A DNA stretch of 19,178 bases, taken from NCBI GenBank assembly GCA_900539525.1, contig UQCM01000050.1:1-19178 (forward strand), in the 5' to 3' direction. Made by a program: the position numbers and the translations under genes. Each line of letters begins with the position of its first letter. Position 1 is the first letter of the stretch. This document shows, piece after piece, positions 1 through 8,581 of this stretch. The stretch comes from an uncultured Blautia sp. Lineage in GTDB: Bacteria > Bacillota > Clostridia > Lachnospirales > Lachnospiraceae. Under the pieces are notes generated by a model that had not been told where the DNA came from, ran no database searches, and worked only from the letters and a program-made list of their open reading frames with translations.

Positions 1-2144
1 CAGAGATGCTGCTGCAGAGTAATGTGGGTTATATCAATCTGCTTCCTGCACTTCCGTCTGTATGGGCAGATGGACAGGTTGACGGGCTGATGGCAAGAGG
101 AAATTTCGAAGTAGATATGGACTGGTCCGACGGACAGCTTACGAAGGCTGTGATTACATCAAATAATGGTGAAGAGGCTGTTGTACAGTATGACAACATT
201 TTCCTGGCGGTTGTTACAGATGAAGACGGAAATGAAGTAAATGCAAAGAAGATCTCCGATAACCGTATTTCCTTCGCTACAGCGAAAGGAAAGAGCTACC
301 AGATTCAGCAGATTCCTGCATCTGCCAAGAAGCCGACCGGTCTTAGAGGTGAGAAGACAGCTGCGAACCAGGTGACACTTTCCTGGGATGCTGCATCTTC
401 TGAGACGGCTGTTAAGTACAATGTATATCGTAAAGTGAATGGCGGAGAGAAGGTTCTTGTAGCGGAAGGTCTTACCGCAGCCACATATGTTGATAAGGAA
501 GCCTATGATCTGATGGAGAGCTTTATTTATGAGGTTACCAGTGTGGCAAACGGCATGGAGTCAGAGGCAAGTGATGCTGTGACAGTAAGTGTCGGAAGTG
601 AAGAAATGATCGATGACCAGGATGCAAGAGTACAGTATCAGGGTAACTGGGGCAACTGGAACAATACAACAGACGGAAACTATAACAATACAATAAAGTA
701 TCTGGAAAATGACCTTACAGGAAATGATACAGCGACACTGACATTCAGCGGTACAGGTATTGAGATCATTGTTTGTACCAACAGTGACAGAGGGATCTAT
801 GAAGTTACGATTGACGGAAAATCCTGTGGAATGGCAGATACGTATACCTCCAGCACCGTAAGACAGAAGGTTGTTTTCAGTAAGAAGGATCTGACAGATG
901 GTGAACACACGATTGTGCTGCGTGCTACTAATACAAAGAATGATGCCAGCAGCAGAACAAAGGTGGAACTTGATGCATTCCGGGTACTGAAAGCTTCCGG
1001 AATGCCGGAAATCCCATCAGGAGAACAGGGAAAAGTTCTGGCAAACGAGACAGAGAGAGTAATGCTTTACTGGAAAGGTGCAGAAAGTGCAGAATCCTAT
1101 AACATTTACGCAGGTGACAAAAAGGTAGCTGATTCCACTCAGCCATATGTATGGATTTCCGACCTTGAGGCTGGTAAAGACTATACATTTACGGTTAAAG
1201 CTGTAAGCGGAGGAGTAGAGACACTGGTTGCAGAGCTGAAGGCATCGACACTTGCAGAAAAAACAGCGGGAGAGACACCGGCAGCAGTAACTGAACTGAA
1301 GGCTTATAAGGGTGATGCTGCATCCACTGCAAGGGTTATCTGGAAAGCATCTGATAAAGCAGTAAAATACAATGTTTACGTAAACGGCGTAATGTATGAA
1401 ACGACCGGTACAGAGTATATCCTCGATGTAAAGGATGCAGAAAACTATCGTGTTGTAATTGTAGCCGTGGGAGAGGGAGGACTACTGTCTGACAAGGCTG
1501 TTGTAAGCTTCACATCAGCGGATCTGAAAGAGCAGCCGGTGGACCCGAAGCCGGACGATCCAAAACCGGGGGATCCGAAGCCGGATGATCCAAAACCAAA
1601 TGATCCAAAACCAAATGATCCGAAACCGGGGGTTCCGGAGATTAAGCCGGGACAGGTTTATGACAGCGGAAATTTCAGCTATAAGGTGACGAGCACAACG
1701 GATCTGACAGCAGAGGTTACGGCTCTCAAAAATAAAAATCTTGCATCTGTAAAGATTTACAATGCCGTTACACTTGGCGGTAAGAGCTATAAGATCACAT
1801 CTGTAGCACCGTCTGCATTTAAGAATAATAAAAAGATGAAGAGTCTTGCAGTCGGAAAGAATGTAACATCTATCGGCAGCAGTGCTTTCGCAGGATGTAC
1901 GGCTTTGAAGAAAGTAACGATGAGCGCAAAGGGATTGAAACAGATCGGAAGTAAGGCATTTTCCGGATGTAAAAATCTGACCAGTATCCAGATTAAGAGT
2001 ACCTCTCTTAAGACAGTCGGAAAGAACGCATTCAAGGGAATCAGCAAAAAAGCTGTAATCAAGGTTCCTGCTTCAAAACTTAAAGCGTACAAAAAGATTC
2101 TGGCAAAGAAAGGTCAGAGCAAGAAGGTAGTCATTAAAAAATAG
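1..2144 (+). CDS. Secreted GH95-family glycosidase (probable alpha-L-fucosidase), 3' part only
   Basis: This gene enters from the left edge in frame 3, so its start, signal peptide and catalytic residues are outside the window. About 713 residues are visible. The first ~103 are the C-terminal part of a GH95 region: they match the complete paralogue downstream, and the first 55 bases equal 4717-4771. Next come an Fn3 domain (visible residues ~108-198), a jelly-roll carbohydrate-binding-like module (~200-330, with GNWGNWN and FSGTGIE), two Fn3 domains (~345-420 and ~425-505), a DPKP linker, and a C-terminal BspA-like leucine-rich repeat region (~550-712, with repeated SAFxGC and ITSVAPSAF). There is no LPXTG motif or C-terminal membrane helix, so the mode of surface retention is unclear. 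GH95 enzymes usually release alpha-1,2-linked fucose from mucin or milk glycans, although some members use galactose. The family call rests on the paralogue; the substrate is inferred. Confidence 0.85.
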   Translation, partial: EMLLQSNVGYINLLPALPSVWADGQVDGLMARGNFEVDMDWSDGQLTKAVITSNNGEEAVVQYDNIFLAVVTDEDGNEVNAKKISDNRISFATAKGKSYQIQQIPASAKKPTGLRGEKTAANQVTLSWDAASSETAVKYNVYRKVNGGEKVLVAEGLTAATYVDKEAYDLMESFIYEVTSVANGMESEASDAVTVSVGSEEMIDDQDARVQYQGNWGNWNNTTDGNYNNTIKYLENDLTGNDTATLTFSGTGIEIIVCTNSDRGIYEVTIDGKSCGMADTYTSSTVRQKVVFSKKDLTDGEHTIVLRATNTKNDASSRTKVELDAFRVLKASGMPEIPSGEQGKVLANETERVMLYWKGAESAESYNIYAGDKKVADSTQPYVWISDLEAGKDYTFTVKAVSGGVETLVAELKASTLAEKTAGETPAAVTELKAYKGDAASTARVIWKASDKAVKYNVYVNGVMYETTGTEYILDVKDAENYRVVIVAVGEGGLLSDKAVVSFTSADLKEQPVDPKPDDPKPGDPKPDDPKPNDPKPNDPKPGVPEIKPGQVYDSGNFSYKVTSTTDLTAEVTALKNKNLASVKIYNAVTLGGKSYKITSVAPSAFKNNKKMKSLAVGKNVTSIGSSAFAGCTALKKVTMSAKGLKQIGSKAFSGCKNLTSIQIKSTSLKTVGKNAFKGISKKAVIKVPASKLKAYKKILAKKGQSKKVVIKK
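1542..1631 (+). repeat. Six 15-bp tandem repeats encoding a DPKPx linker
   Basis: Six in-frame units each encode Asp-Pro-Lys-Pro plus one variable residue (D, G, D, N, N, G). They form a stiff, charged linker between the last Fn3 domain and the leucine-rich repeat region. The downstream paralogue has only two DPKP units at the same place (about 7977-8015), so the array length has changed since duplication. Confidence 0.9.
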
Positions 2145-2168
2145 TGATACGAACATCAAGTTGGAAGA

Positions 2169-2200
2169 GCTTCGGCAGGAAACTGCCGGAGCCTTTTCTT
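2169..2200 (+). terminator. Rho-independent terminator of the first GH95 gene
   Basis: A 10-bp stem (GCTTCGGCAG / CTGCCGGAGC, one G-U pair) with a GAAA loop is followed by CTTTTCTT, 24 bases after the stop codon. The GGCAG/CTGCC core is shared with the terminator of the second GH95 gene, as expected if the duplicated unit included the terminator. Confidence 0.85.
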
Positions 2201-2238
2201 GTGATACAGGAAGCTCCTTCGAATTTCCTGTATCACAA
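2199..2238. repeat. Perfect 14-bp inverted repeat just after the terminator
   Basis: The arms TTGTGATACAGGAA (2199-2212) and TTCCTGTATCACAA (2225-2238) are perfectly complementary around a 12-base loop. No T-run follows on either strand, so it is not a standard terminator. It could be a protein-binding site, an RNA 3'-end stabiliser or part of a small repeat. Confidence 0.8.
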
Positions 2239-2310
2239 AACCGATTGATCTGATGAGTGAATCGCAGAGCAAAAAGATATTGGTTTCAGGATAGGGATAT
2301 GTTTTAATAA

Positions 2311-2319
2311 TGCTATAGT
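2311..2319 (+). promoter_or_regulatory. Possible extended -10 promoter for the second GH95 gene
   Basis: TGCTATAGT fits the TGn-TATAAT extended -10 pattern at 5 of 6 hexamer positions. No -35 near consensus lies 16-18 bases upstream. It would give a leader of about 185 bases. This is weak evidence. Confidence 0.3.
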
Positions 2320-2495
2320 TATTTGTGAAAAGTAGATAAAAAACTTGTTTGCAATTAACGGAAATGTTGCGGATTCACTAGAAGTTCAGGTGTCAAAACT
2401 GTTTATGACTTGATAGTGTAAATCTGTTTTTTGACGGTAGACCAATATATTTGTGGAAGGAGGGAAGATACAGAGGTTTCGCAACAAAAAACGAA

Positions 2496-2503
2496 AGAGG
2501 AGG
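2496..2503 (+). promoter_or_regulatory. Ribosome binding site that fixes the TTG start of the second GH95 gene
   Basis: AGAGGAGG lies 7 bases before TTG at 2511. That TTG opens a classic signal peptide, and no in-frame ATG exists upstream. Confidence 0.85.
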
Positions 2504-2510
2504 ACGAAAA

Positions 2511-5500
2511 TTGAGAAAGAGAATTTTATCAGCACTTTTGTCTCTGTCGATGGTAATGTCCATGAGCGGGATGACAGTAATGGCTTCCGGCAGCCGTACA
2601 GCAAGAGTGGAAGAAACTACGAGTACGGTTGAAGCCGGTAATTCCCTGCGTCTGTGGTATGACAAGCCGGCATCCCAGGGCGGAGCAGGAAATGTTACAG
2701 ATGCCAATGAGGTATGGCAGCAGTTCACACTTCCGATAGGAAATGGTGATCTGGGTGCAAACATTTATGGTGAAATTGTTAACGAGCACCTTACCTTTAA
2801 CGAGAAGACACTCTGGACAGGAGGACCAAGTGACAGCCGTCAGGATTACATGGGCGGTAATCTGGAGTCATCAGGTAGAAATGGAGCGACCATACGGGAA
2901 ATCCAGAATCTGTTTGCAACCGGACAGGATGCTGCGGCATCAGCCAAATGCGGTGATCTGGTCGGAATAAGCAATGGATATGGAGCTTATCAGGCCTGGG
3001 GCGATATTTACTTTGACTACACAGGCTATGCTGAGGGTGATGCCCAGGGGTTCGTACGTGACCTTGACCTTACGACGGCGATATCCACAGTAAGATACAG
3101 TGCAGGCGGGAAAGAGTATTCAAGAGAGTATTTTGTGAGCAATCCGGATCATGTACTTGCTGCAAAGCTTGAAGCATCCGGGAACGAAAATCTCAGTCTG
3201 GATGTCCGCTTTACTTCGAAGCAGGGTGCGACAGCTGTGGCATCAGGAGACACACTGACGGTAAAAGGACAGGTTTCAGACAATCAGCTGAAATATGACT
3301 CCATCTTAAAGGTGGTAAATGACGGTGGAACCGTAACAGCGAATGGCAGTAAGCTGGAGGTAAGAGGAGCAAAGTCCATTACCGTATTCCTGACAGCAGC
3401 TACGGATTATAAGAATGATTATCCTGAATACCGCACGGGTGAAACAGCGGATCAGCTGCATACCCGGGTTGAGAAGGTTCTGAATGATGCGGTGGCAAAA
3501 GGATACGAACGCGTAAAGGAAGATCATATCAAAGATTACAGTGAACTGTTTTCACGTGTGGATCTGGATCTTGGACAGACAGTGTCTTCCAAACCGACAA
3601 ACGAGCTGCTTGCTGCATACAAGGCAGGCACTGCATCAGAAGCAGAAAGACGTCAGCTGGAAGTGATGCTGTTCCAGTATGGAAGATACCTGACGCTGGG
3701 TTCTTCCAGAGAGAATTCACAGCTGCCTTCGAATCTTCAGGGTGTATGGAATAACCGGAATAACCCGCCATGGGCATCCGATTACCATATGAATGTTAAC
3801 CTGCAGATGAACTACTGGCCGACCTATTCCACGAACCTGGCAGAATGTGCAAAGCCTCTGATCAGCTACGTGGATTCCTTAAGGGAGCCGGGACGTGTGA
3901 CTGCGAAGATTTATGCAGGTATTGAGAGTACAACGGAGAATCCGGAAAACGGATTCATGGCACATACACAGAATACTCCGTTTGGATGGACCTGTCCGGG
4001 ATGGTCGTTTGACTGGGGATGGTCTCCTGCAGCTGTTCCGTGGATTCTCCAGAACTGCTGGGAATACTATGACTTCACCCGTGATACCGACTATCTGGAA
4101 AAGAATATCTATCCGATGATGAAAGAGGAAGCCGTTCTCTACGATCAGATGCTGATCGAAGATGCGGATGGTGATCTTGTTTCTTCCCCGACTTACTCAC
4201 CGGAGCATGGTCCGCGTACCAATGGAAATACCTATGAGCAGTCCCTGATCTGGCAGCTTTACGAGGATACGATCACGGCAGCAAAGACACTGGGAAAAGA
4301 TTCTGACAAAGTAGCCCAGTGGACTGCAAACCAGGCACAGCTGAAGGGTCCGATCGAGATCGGTACTGACGGCCAGGTGAAGGAGTGGTACTCCGAGACA
4401 AGTCTTGGAAGTGCCGGCGGCGAAGGATTTGGCCACAGACATTTATCCCATATGCTGGGACTCTATCCGGGTGACCTGATTTCTGTAGAGACACCGGAAT
4501 GGCTGGAAGCAGCAAAGATTTCCATGAATAACAGAACCGACTCCAGTACCGGATGGGGTATGGGACAGCGTATCAATACCTGGGCAAGACTCGGGGATGG
4601 CGACCGTGCATATAAGCTGATCACTGATTTGTTCAAGGGTGGTATTTACCAGAACCTGTGGGATACCCATCCACCATTCCAGATCGACGGTAACTTCGGT
4701 ATGACCTCCGGTGTAGCAGAGATGCTGCTGCAGAGTAATGTGGGTTATATCAATCTGCTTCCTGCACTTCCATCAGTATGGGAAGACGGAAAAGTAGATG
4801 GTCTGATGGCACGAGGTAACTTTGAGGTGGATATGGACTGGTTCGACGGACATCTGGATCATGCAGTGATCACATCGAACAATGGCGGCGAAGCAGTGGT
4901 ACAGTATGACAACATCTTCCTGTCAACCGTTACGGATGAAGCTGGAAATGATGTGGAAGTGACAAAAATATCAGATGACCGTATTTCCTTCCCTACTGTG
5001 AAAGGAAAGAGTTATCAGATCAGTCAGGTTCCTGTCAAAGAAACAGTGGAAACACCTTCCGGACTGAGTGCTGCCAGAATCAGCAGTAATCAGGTTTCAC
5101 TGGCATGGGATGCTGTAGAAGCAGAAAATGCAACCTATAATGTATACCGGAAAATCGGTGAAGGAGAGCTGGTACAGATTGCAACAGAAGTGTCTGAAAA
5201 CAAGTATGATGACACAAAAGCATATGAGCTGATGGGTGAAGTCTCCTACAGGATTACTGCAGTTGTAAATGGAACAGAGTCAGAACCCTGTCTGGCAGTG
5301 AAAGCGCTTGACTACCGGAATATGGCCGGTATGATTGATGACCAGGATCCTCGTGTCGTATACTCCGGAAACTGGGGTAACTGGAATAGGGAAACTGACG
5401 GAAATTACAATAATACCATTAAATACATTCAGGATAACCTTACAGGAAACGATACAGCAACGCTGACATTCAGCGGAACAGGTATTGAAGTATATTCCTG

Positions 5501-8500
5501 TACAAACAGCGACAGAGGATATGTGGAAATCAGTATTGACGGAAAGGTGGAAGGAAAGGTTAGCACCTATAGTTCAAGTACTGTAAGGCAGGCAAAGATC
5601 TTCAGCAAAGAAGACCTGGAGCCTGGTCTTCATACGATTGTTGTCCGTGTAACAAATGATCGGGAAACATCAAGCAGCAGAAATAAGGTAGAAATTGATG
5701 CATTTAAGGTACTGAACACGCAGGAAGTTGCAGTAACCAATGTGAATGTTGAGACGAAGAGCGGTATTCACACAGTCAGCAAGGCAAACAGCACACTGCA
5801 GATGATTGCAGAAGTGCAGCCGGCAGATGCAACCAACAGAAATGTCACCTGGTCAGTGGCTACCAAATCAGGCGGGGCTGCAGGTCAGATTGATAAGAAT
5901 GGTTTACTTACCTTAAATGGTGAGAGTGGTACGGTTACGGTAACTGCAGCTGCCGTAAATTCTACAGTGACAGGCACCCTTGATATTAATGTAGCAATTG
6001 CAGGATCTACAGAGATCAGTACGGTGGTTGAGGACTCTGTTAACAATTCCAGTCCGAATCCGGCAATCACATGGAATGGAAGCTGGAGTACCTGGGCAGG
6101 TGAGTCTACCAGACATCATGGTGGTACAAAGACAGAGGTTCGAACGGAAGGTTCCTCGTTCTCATATACCTTCACGGGAACAGGTGTTTCGGTTTATGTA
6201 CAGAAGCATGCAAACTTTGCCAGTCTGAAAGTGACCATTGATGATGAGGATATGGGTACTTACAGCATGGAAGGAAGTTCAAGCGGTGATGATCAGCAGT
6301 TGTTATACAGTAAGAAAGATCTCGCTGATCAGCAGCATACGATCACATGTACGGTTGTAGCACGTAACGGAAAGACTCAGGCAAACCTGGATTATATCGA
6401 GACCTTCACGCAGACATCTAATTCGGACAAAGCTGCCCTTCAGACAGCCATTGAAACACATGAGAATAAGAAAGAAGCATTCTACAGTGAGGGAACATGG
6501 GCGGCATTTAAGAGTGCGATGGATTCAGCAGTAGCAGCTATGAATGACCCTGAAGTTACAGATGTTACTTCCTATGTTACTGCACTGAACAATGCAGCAG
6601 CTAATCTGGTGGAAAAGGATGCTGCAGCACCTGTTATCACAAATGAAAGCGGAAGCGCAGTGGCGGTTGAGACGAAACGTGTCATGCTGAGCTGGGATCC
6701 CGTAGATAATGCAGACTTCTACAATGTCTATATAGGGGCTGATAAAGTAGCCACTACAGCGCAGACAGGTACGTGGATCAATGATCTGAGTGCGGGAACA
6801 GAGTACACTTTCACTGTGAAAGCAGTCAACACGGTTGGAGAGTCGACCGGTTCCATTACTGTCAATACGACAACACTTGCAGAAACAACATCTGAAAATA
6901 CAGAAGCACCGGCAACAGTAACGAATGTCAATATGACAAAGAATGACAGTGATAAGACGAAGGCAACACTGAGCTGGACAGCAGCCGACAAGGCAGTGAA
7001 ATATGCCGTTTATGTAAATGGTAACAAAGCCGGTGAAACCACAGGCACAGAATATGCTCTGACAAATCTGGAGGGCGGATATAAATATAACATAAAGATC
7101 GTATCACTGGATGCAAATGCAAACTCATCTGCGGCAAAAGCTTACAGCTTTGTGATACAGGCAGAGATTGCTTCTGTTTCAGCACTGGAAGGTGTTACAG
7201 TACCGCTCGGAACCACGTTTGAACAGCTTAAGTCTGTATTGCCTGAGAAGGTATCAGTAACACTTGTGGATTCCACGGCAACACCGGAACTGGAAATCAC
7301 ATGGAACCCGGGAAGCTACAAAGCTGACACAGCCGGAACCTATACCTTATCCGGTGACCTGAACCTGACAGAGGCTGTTACGAATGCGGGTCAGAAAAAA
7401 GCATCTGTTACCGTTACGGTACAGGAGCCTCGAGATATCAGCAGCGTGGCAGCTCTTGATCCGGTTACTGCAGGGGTAGGAACTGCATTTAATCAGCTTA
7501 CATTGCCGGAAACAGTAACCGTAACACTTAAGAATAACGAAACACTCTCACTGGCAGTTACCTGGCTGGCAGGTAACTACAATGGAAATGCAGCTGGAGA
7601 ATATACTCTGAAGGGTAATCTGACATTGCCTGAAGACATCACAAATACAGATAATCTTCAGGCTGAGATTAAGGTCATTGTAGAGGCGGCTGCACCGTCA
7701 GATGTCAAGATCCTCAGTGTAGCATCTCTGCCAGCACTTACCGTGAAGAAGGGTACCACATTCGAGCAGCTTGCATTGCCGAAGACAGTAGCGGTAAAAG
7801 TCGAGAACTCTGATGCAGATGTAACCTTGAATGTAACATGGCAGAAGGGTAATTATAATGAAAATGCTGCCGGACAGTATACGTTGAGCGGTGAACTGCA
7901 GATGGCAGAGGGAATCGTAAATCCGGACAAGCTTCAGGCGGTAATCACGGTTCATGTACAGGAAGACACATCGAAACCGGATCCAAAGCCGGGTGTACCA
8001 GATCCAAAACCGGGCGTTACAGAGGGACAGGTTCTTGACAGCGGAAACTACAGCTATAAAGTTACCAGCACATCGAATCTGACAGTAGAAGTAGTGGCTC
8101 TTAAGAACAAAAACCTTACGACAGCGAAGATTTATAACACGGTTACTCTTGGCGGAAAGAGTTACAGAATCACGTCTGTGGCACCATCTGTATTCAAGAA
8201 TAACAAGAAGGTAAAGAGTCTTACAATCGGAAAGAATGTGGAAGCGATCGGCAGCAGTGCTTTTGCAGGCTGCACAAATCTTAAGAAAGTGACAGTCAGC
8301 AGCACCAGATTAAAAACAATCGGAGCAAAAGCATTCAGCGGATGTAAGAATCTGACATCCATCAAGATCAAGAGTAAAGTCCTGAAGAAGGTAGGAAAGA
8401 ACGCATTCAAGGGCATTAACAAGAAGGCGGTCATCAAAGTTCCTGCTTCCAAACTGAAAGCTTATACGAAAGTTCTGGCAAAGAAAGGTCAGAGCAAGAC

Positions 8501-8519
8501 TGTAAAAATCAAAAAATAG
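2511..8519 (+). CDS. Secreted multimodular GH95 glycosidase (probable alpha-L-fucosidase)
   Basis: This is a 2002-residue exported enzyme starting at TTG 2511, chosen over the in-frame TTG at 2451 for its AGAGGAGG site and signal peptide (RKR, a hydrophobic core, then VMA-SG near residue 26). The GH95 region (~45-840) has HMNVNLQMNYW with N428 and N430, SPE with E565, and QIDGNFG with D726. These match the two Asn, the general acid Glu and the Asp known from the family. Downstream come Fn3 (~848-936), a jelly-roll carbohydrate-binding-like module (~940-1069), BIG2 (~1074-1162), a second such module (~1166-1300), FIVAR (~1304-1372), two Fn3 (~1374-1551), three Big_4-like Ig domains (~1553-1819), a DPKP linker and BspA-like leucine-rich repeats (~1842-2002). 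There is no LPXTG. It probably removes terminal fucose from host glycans at the cell surface; the substrate is inferred. Confidence 0.93.
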   Translation: MRKRILSALLSLSMVMSMSGMTVMASGSRTARVEETTSTVEAGNSLRLWYDKPASQGGAGNVTDANEVWQQFTLPIGNGDLGANIYGEIVNEHLTFNEKTLWTGGPSDSRQDYMGGNLESSGRNGATIREIQNLFATGQDAAASAKCGDLVGISNGYGAYQAWGDIYFDYTGYAEGDAQGFVRDLDLTTAISTVRYSAGGKEYSREYFVSNPDHVLAAKLEASGNENLSLDVRFTSKQGATAVASGDTLTVKGQVSDNQLKYDSILKVVNDGGTVTANGSKLEVRGAKSITVFLTAATDYKNDYPEYRTGETADQLHTRVEKVLNDAVAKGYERVKEDHIKDYSELFSRVDLDLGQTVSSKPTNELLAAYKAGTASEAERRQLEVMLFQYGRYLTLGSSRENSQLPSNLQGVWNNRNNPPWASDYHMNVNLQMNYWPTYSTNLAECAKPLISYVDSLREPGRVTAKIYAGIESTTENPENGFMAHTQNTPFGWTCPGWSFDWGWSPAAVPWILQNCWEYYDFTRDTDYLEKNIYPMMKEEAVLYDQMLIEDADGDLVSSPTYSPEHGPRTNGNTYEQSLIWQLYEDTITAAKTLGKDSDKVAQWTANQAQLKGPIEIGTDGQVKEWYSETSLGSAGGEGFGHRHLSHMLGLYPGDLISVETPEWLEAAKISMNNRTDSSTGWGMGQRINTWARLGDGDRAYKLITDLFKGGIYQNLWDTHPPFQIDGNFGMTSGVAEMLLQSNVGYINLLPALPSVWEDGKVDGLMARGNFEVDMDWFDGHLDHAVITSNNGGEAVVQYDNIFLSTVTDEAGNDVEVTKISDDRISFPTVKGKSYQISQVPVKETVETPSGLSAARISSNQVSLAWDAVEAENATYNVYRKIGEGELVQIATEVSENKYDDTKAYELMGEVSYRITAVVNGTESEPCLAVKALDYRNMAGMIDDQDPRVVYSGNWGNWNRETDGNYNNTIKYIQDNLTGNDTATLTFSGTGIEVYSCTNSDRGYVEISIDGKVEGKVSTYSSSTVRQAKIFSKEDLEPGLHTIVVRVTNDRETSSSRNKVEIDAFKVLNTQEVAVTNVNVETKSGIHTVSKANSTLQMIAEVQPADATNRNVTWSVATKSGGAAGQIDKNGLLTLNGESGTVTVTAAAVNSTVTGTLDINVAIAGSTEISTVVEDSVNNSSPNPAITWNGSWSTWAGESTRHHGGTKTEVRTEGSSFSYTFTGTGVSVYVQKHANFASLKVTIDDEDMGTYSMEGSSSGDDQQLLYSKKDLADQQHTITCTVVARNGKTQANLDYIETFTQTSNSDKAALQTAIETHENKKEAFYSEGTWAAFKSAMDSAVAAMNDPEVTDVTSYVTALNNAAANLVEKDAAAPVITNESGSAVAVETKRVMLSWDPVDNADFYNVYIGADKVATTAQTGTWINDLSAGTEYTFTVKAVNTVGESTGSITVNTTTLAETTSENTEAPATVTNVNMTKNDSDKTKATLSWTAADKAVKYAVYVNGNKAGETTGTEYALTNLEGGYKYNIKIVSLDANANSSAAKAYSFVIQAEIASVSALEGVTVPLGTTFEQLKSVLPEKVSVTLVDSTATPELEITWNPGSYKADTAGTYTLSGDLNLTEAVTNAGQKKASVTVTVQEPRDISSVAALDPVTAGVGTAFNQLTLPETVTVTLKNNETLSLAVTWLAGNYNGNAAGEYTLKGNLTLPEDITNTDNLQAEIKVIVEAAAPSDVKILSVASLPALTVKKGTTFEQLALPKTVAVKVENSDADVTLNVTWQKGNYNENAAGQYTLSGELQMAEGIVNPDKLQAVITVHVQEDTSKPDPKPGVPDPKPGVTEGQVLDSGNYSYKVTSTSNLTVEVVALKNKNLTTAKIYNTVTLGGKSYRITSVAPSVFKNNKKVKSLTIGKNVEAIGSSAFAGCTNLKKVTVSSTRLKTIGAKAFSGCKNLTSIKIKSKVLKKVGKNAFKGINKKAVIKVPASKLKAYTKVLAKKGQSKTVKIKK

Positions 8520-8535
8520 GCTTATAGGTATGAAC

Positions 8536-8566
8536 AAGCCCCGGCAGAAAAACTGCCGGGGCTTTT
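8536..8566 (+). terminator. Terminator after the second GH95 gene, possibly shared with the convergent gene
   Basis: A perfect 12-bp stem (AAGCCCCGGCAG / CTGCCGGGGCTT) with a 5-A loop and a short T-run starts 17 bases after the stop codon. The convergent minus-strand gene ends at 8582, so the same hairpin may stop both transcripts, though the T-run on the minus strand is weaker. Confidence 0.88.
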
Positions 8567-8581
8567 GACCCCATGATGCCT

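Larger units (their letters stand above)
2145..2510. other. Intergenic region between the GH95 paralogues
   Basis: This stretch holds the terminator, then the 14-bp inverted repeat, then AT-rich leader sequence of the second gene. The best promoter-like site is an extended -10 (TGCTATAGT, 2311-2319) with no good -35. I see no convincing coding sequence or operator. Confidence 0.6.

Noticed and set aside
2451..2510. 20-codon N-terminal extension of the second GH95 protein
   Set aside because: It starts at a TTG with no ribosome binding site and would bury the signal peptide; TTG 2511 with AGAGGAGG is better.
7150..7162. TTGTGATACAGG match to the arm of the inverted repeat at 2199-2212
   Set aside because: It is inside the GH95 coding region, lacks a partner arm, and a 12-base match could arise by chance.
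8562..8580. Third family A end motif next to the GH95 terminator
   Set aside because: Only short fragments (TTTTGACCC and ATGATGCC) match, in mixed orientation; too little to call a copy.
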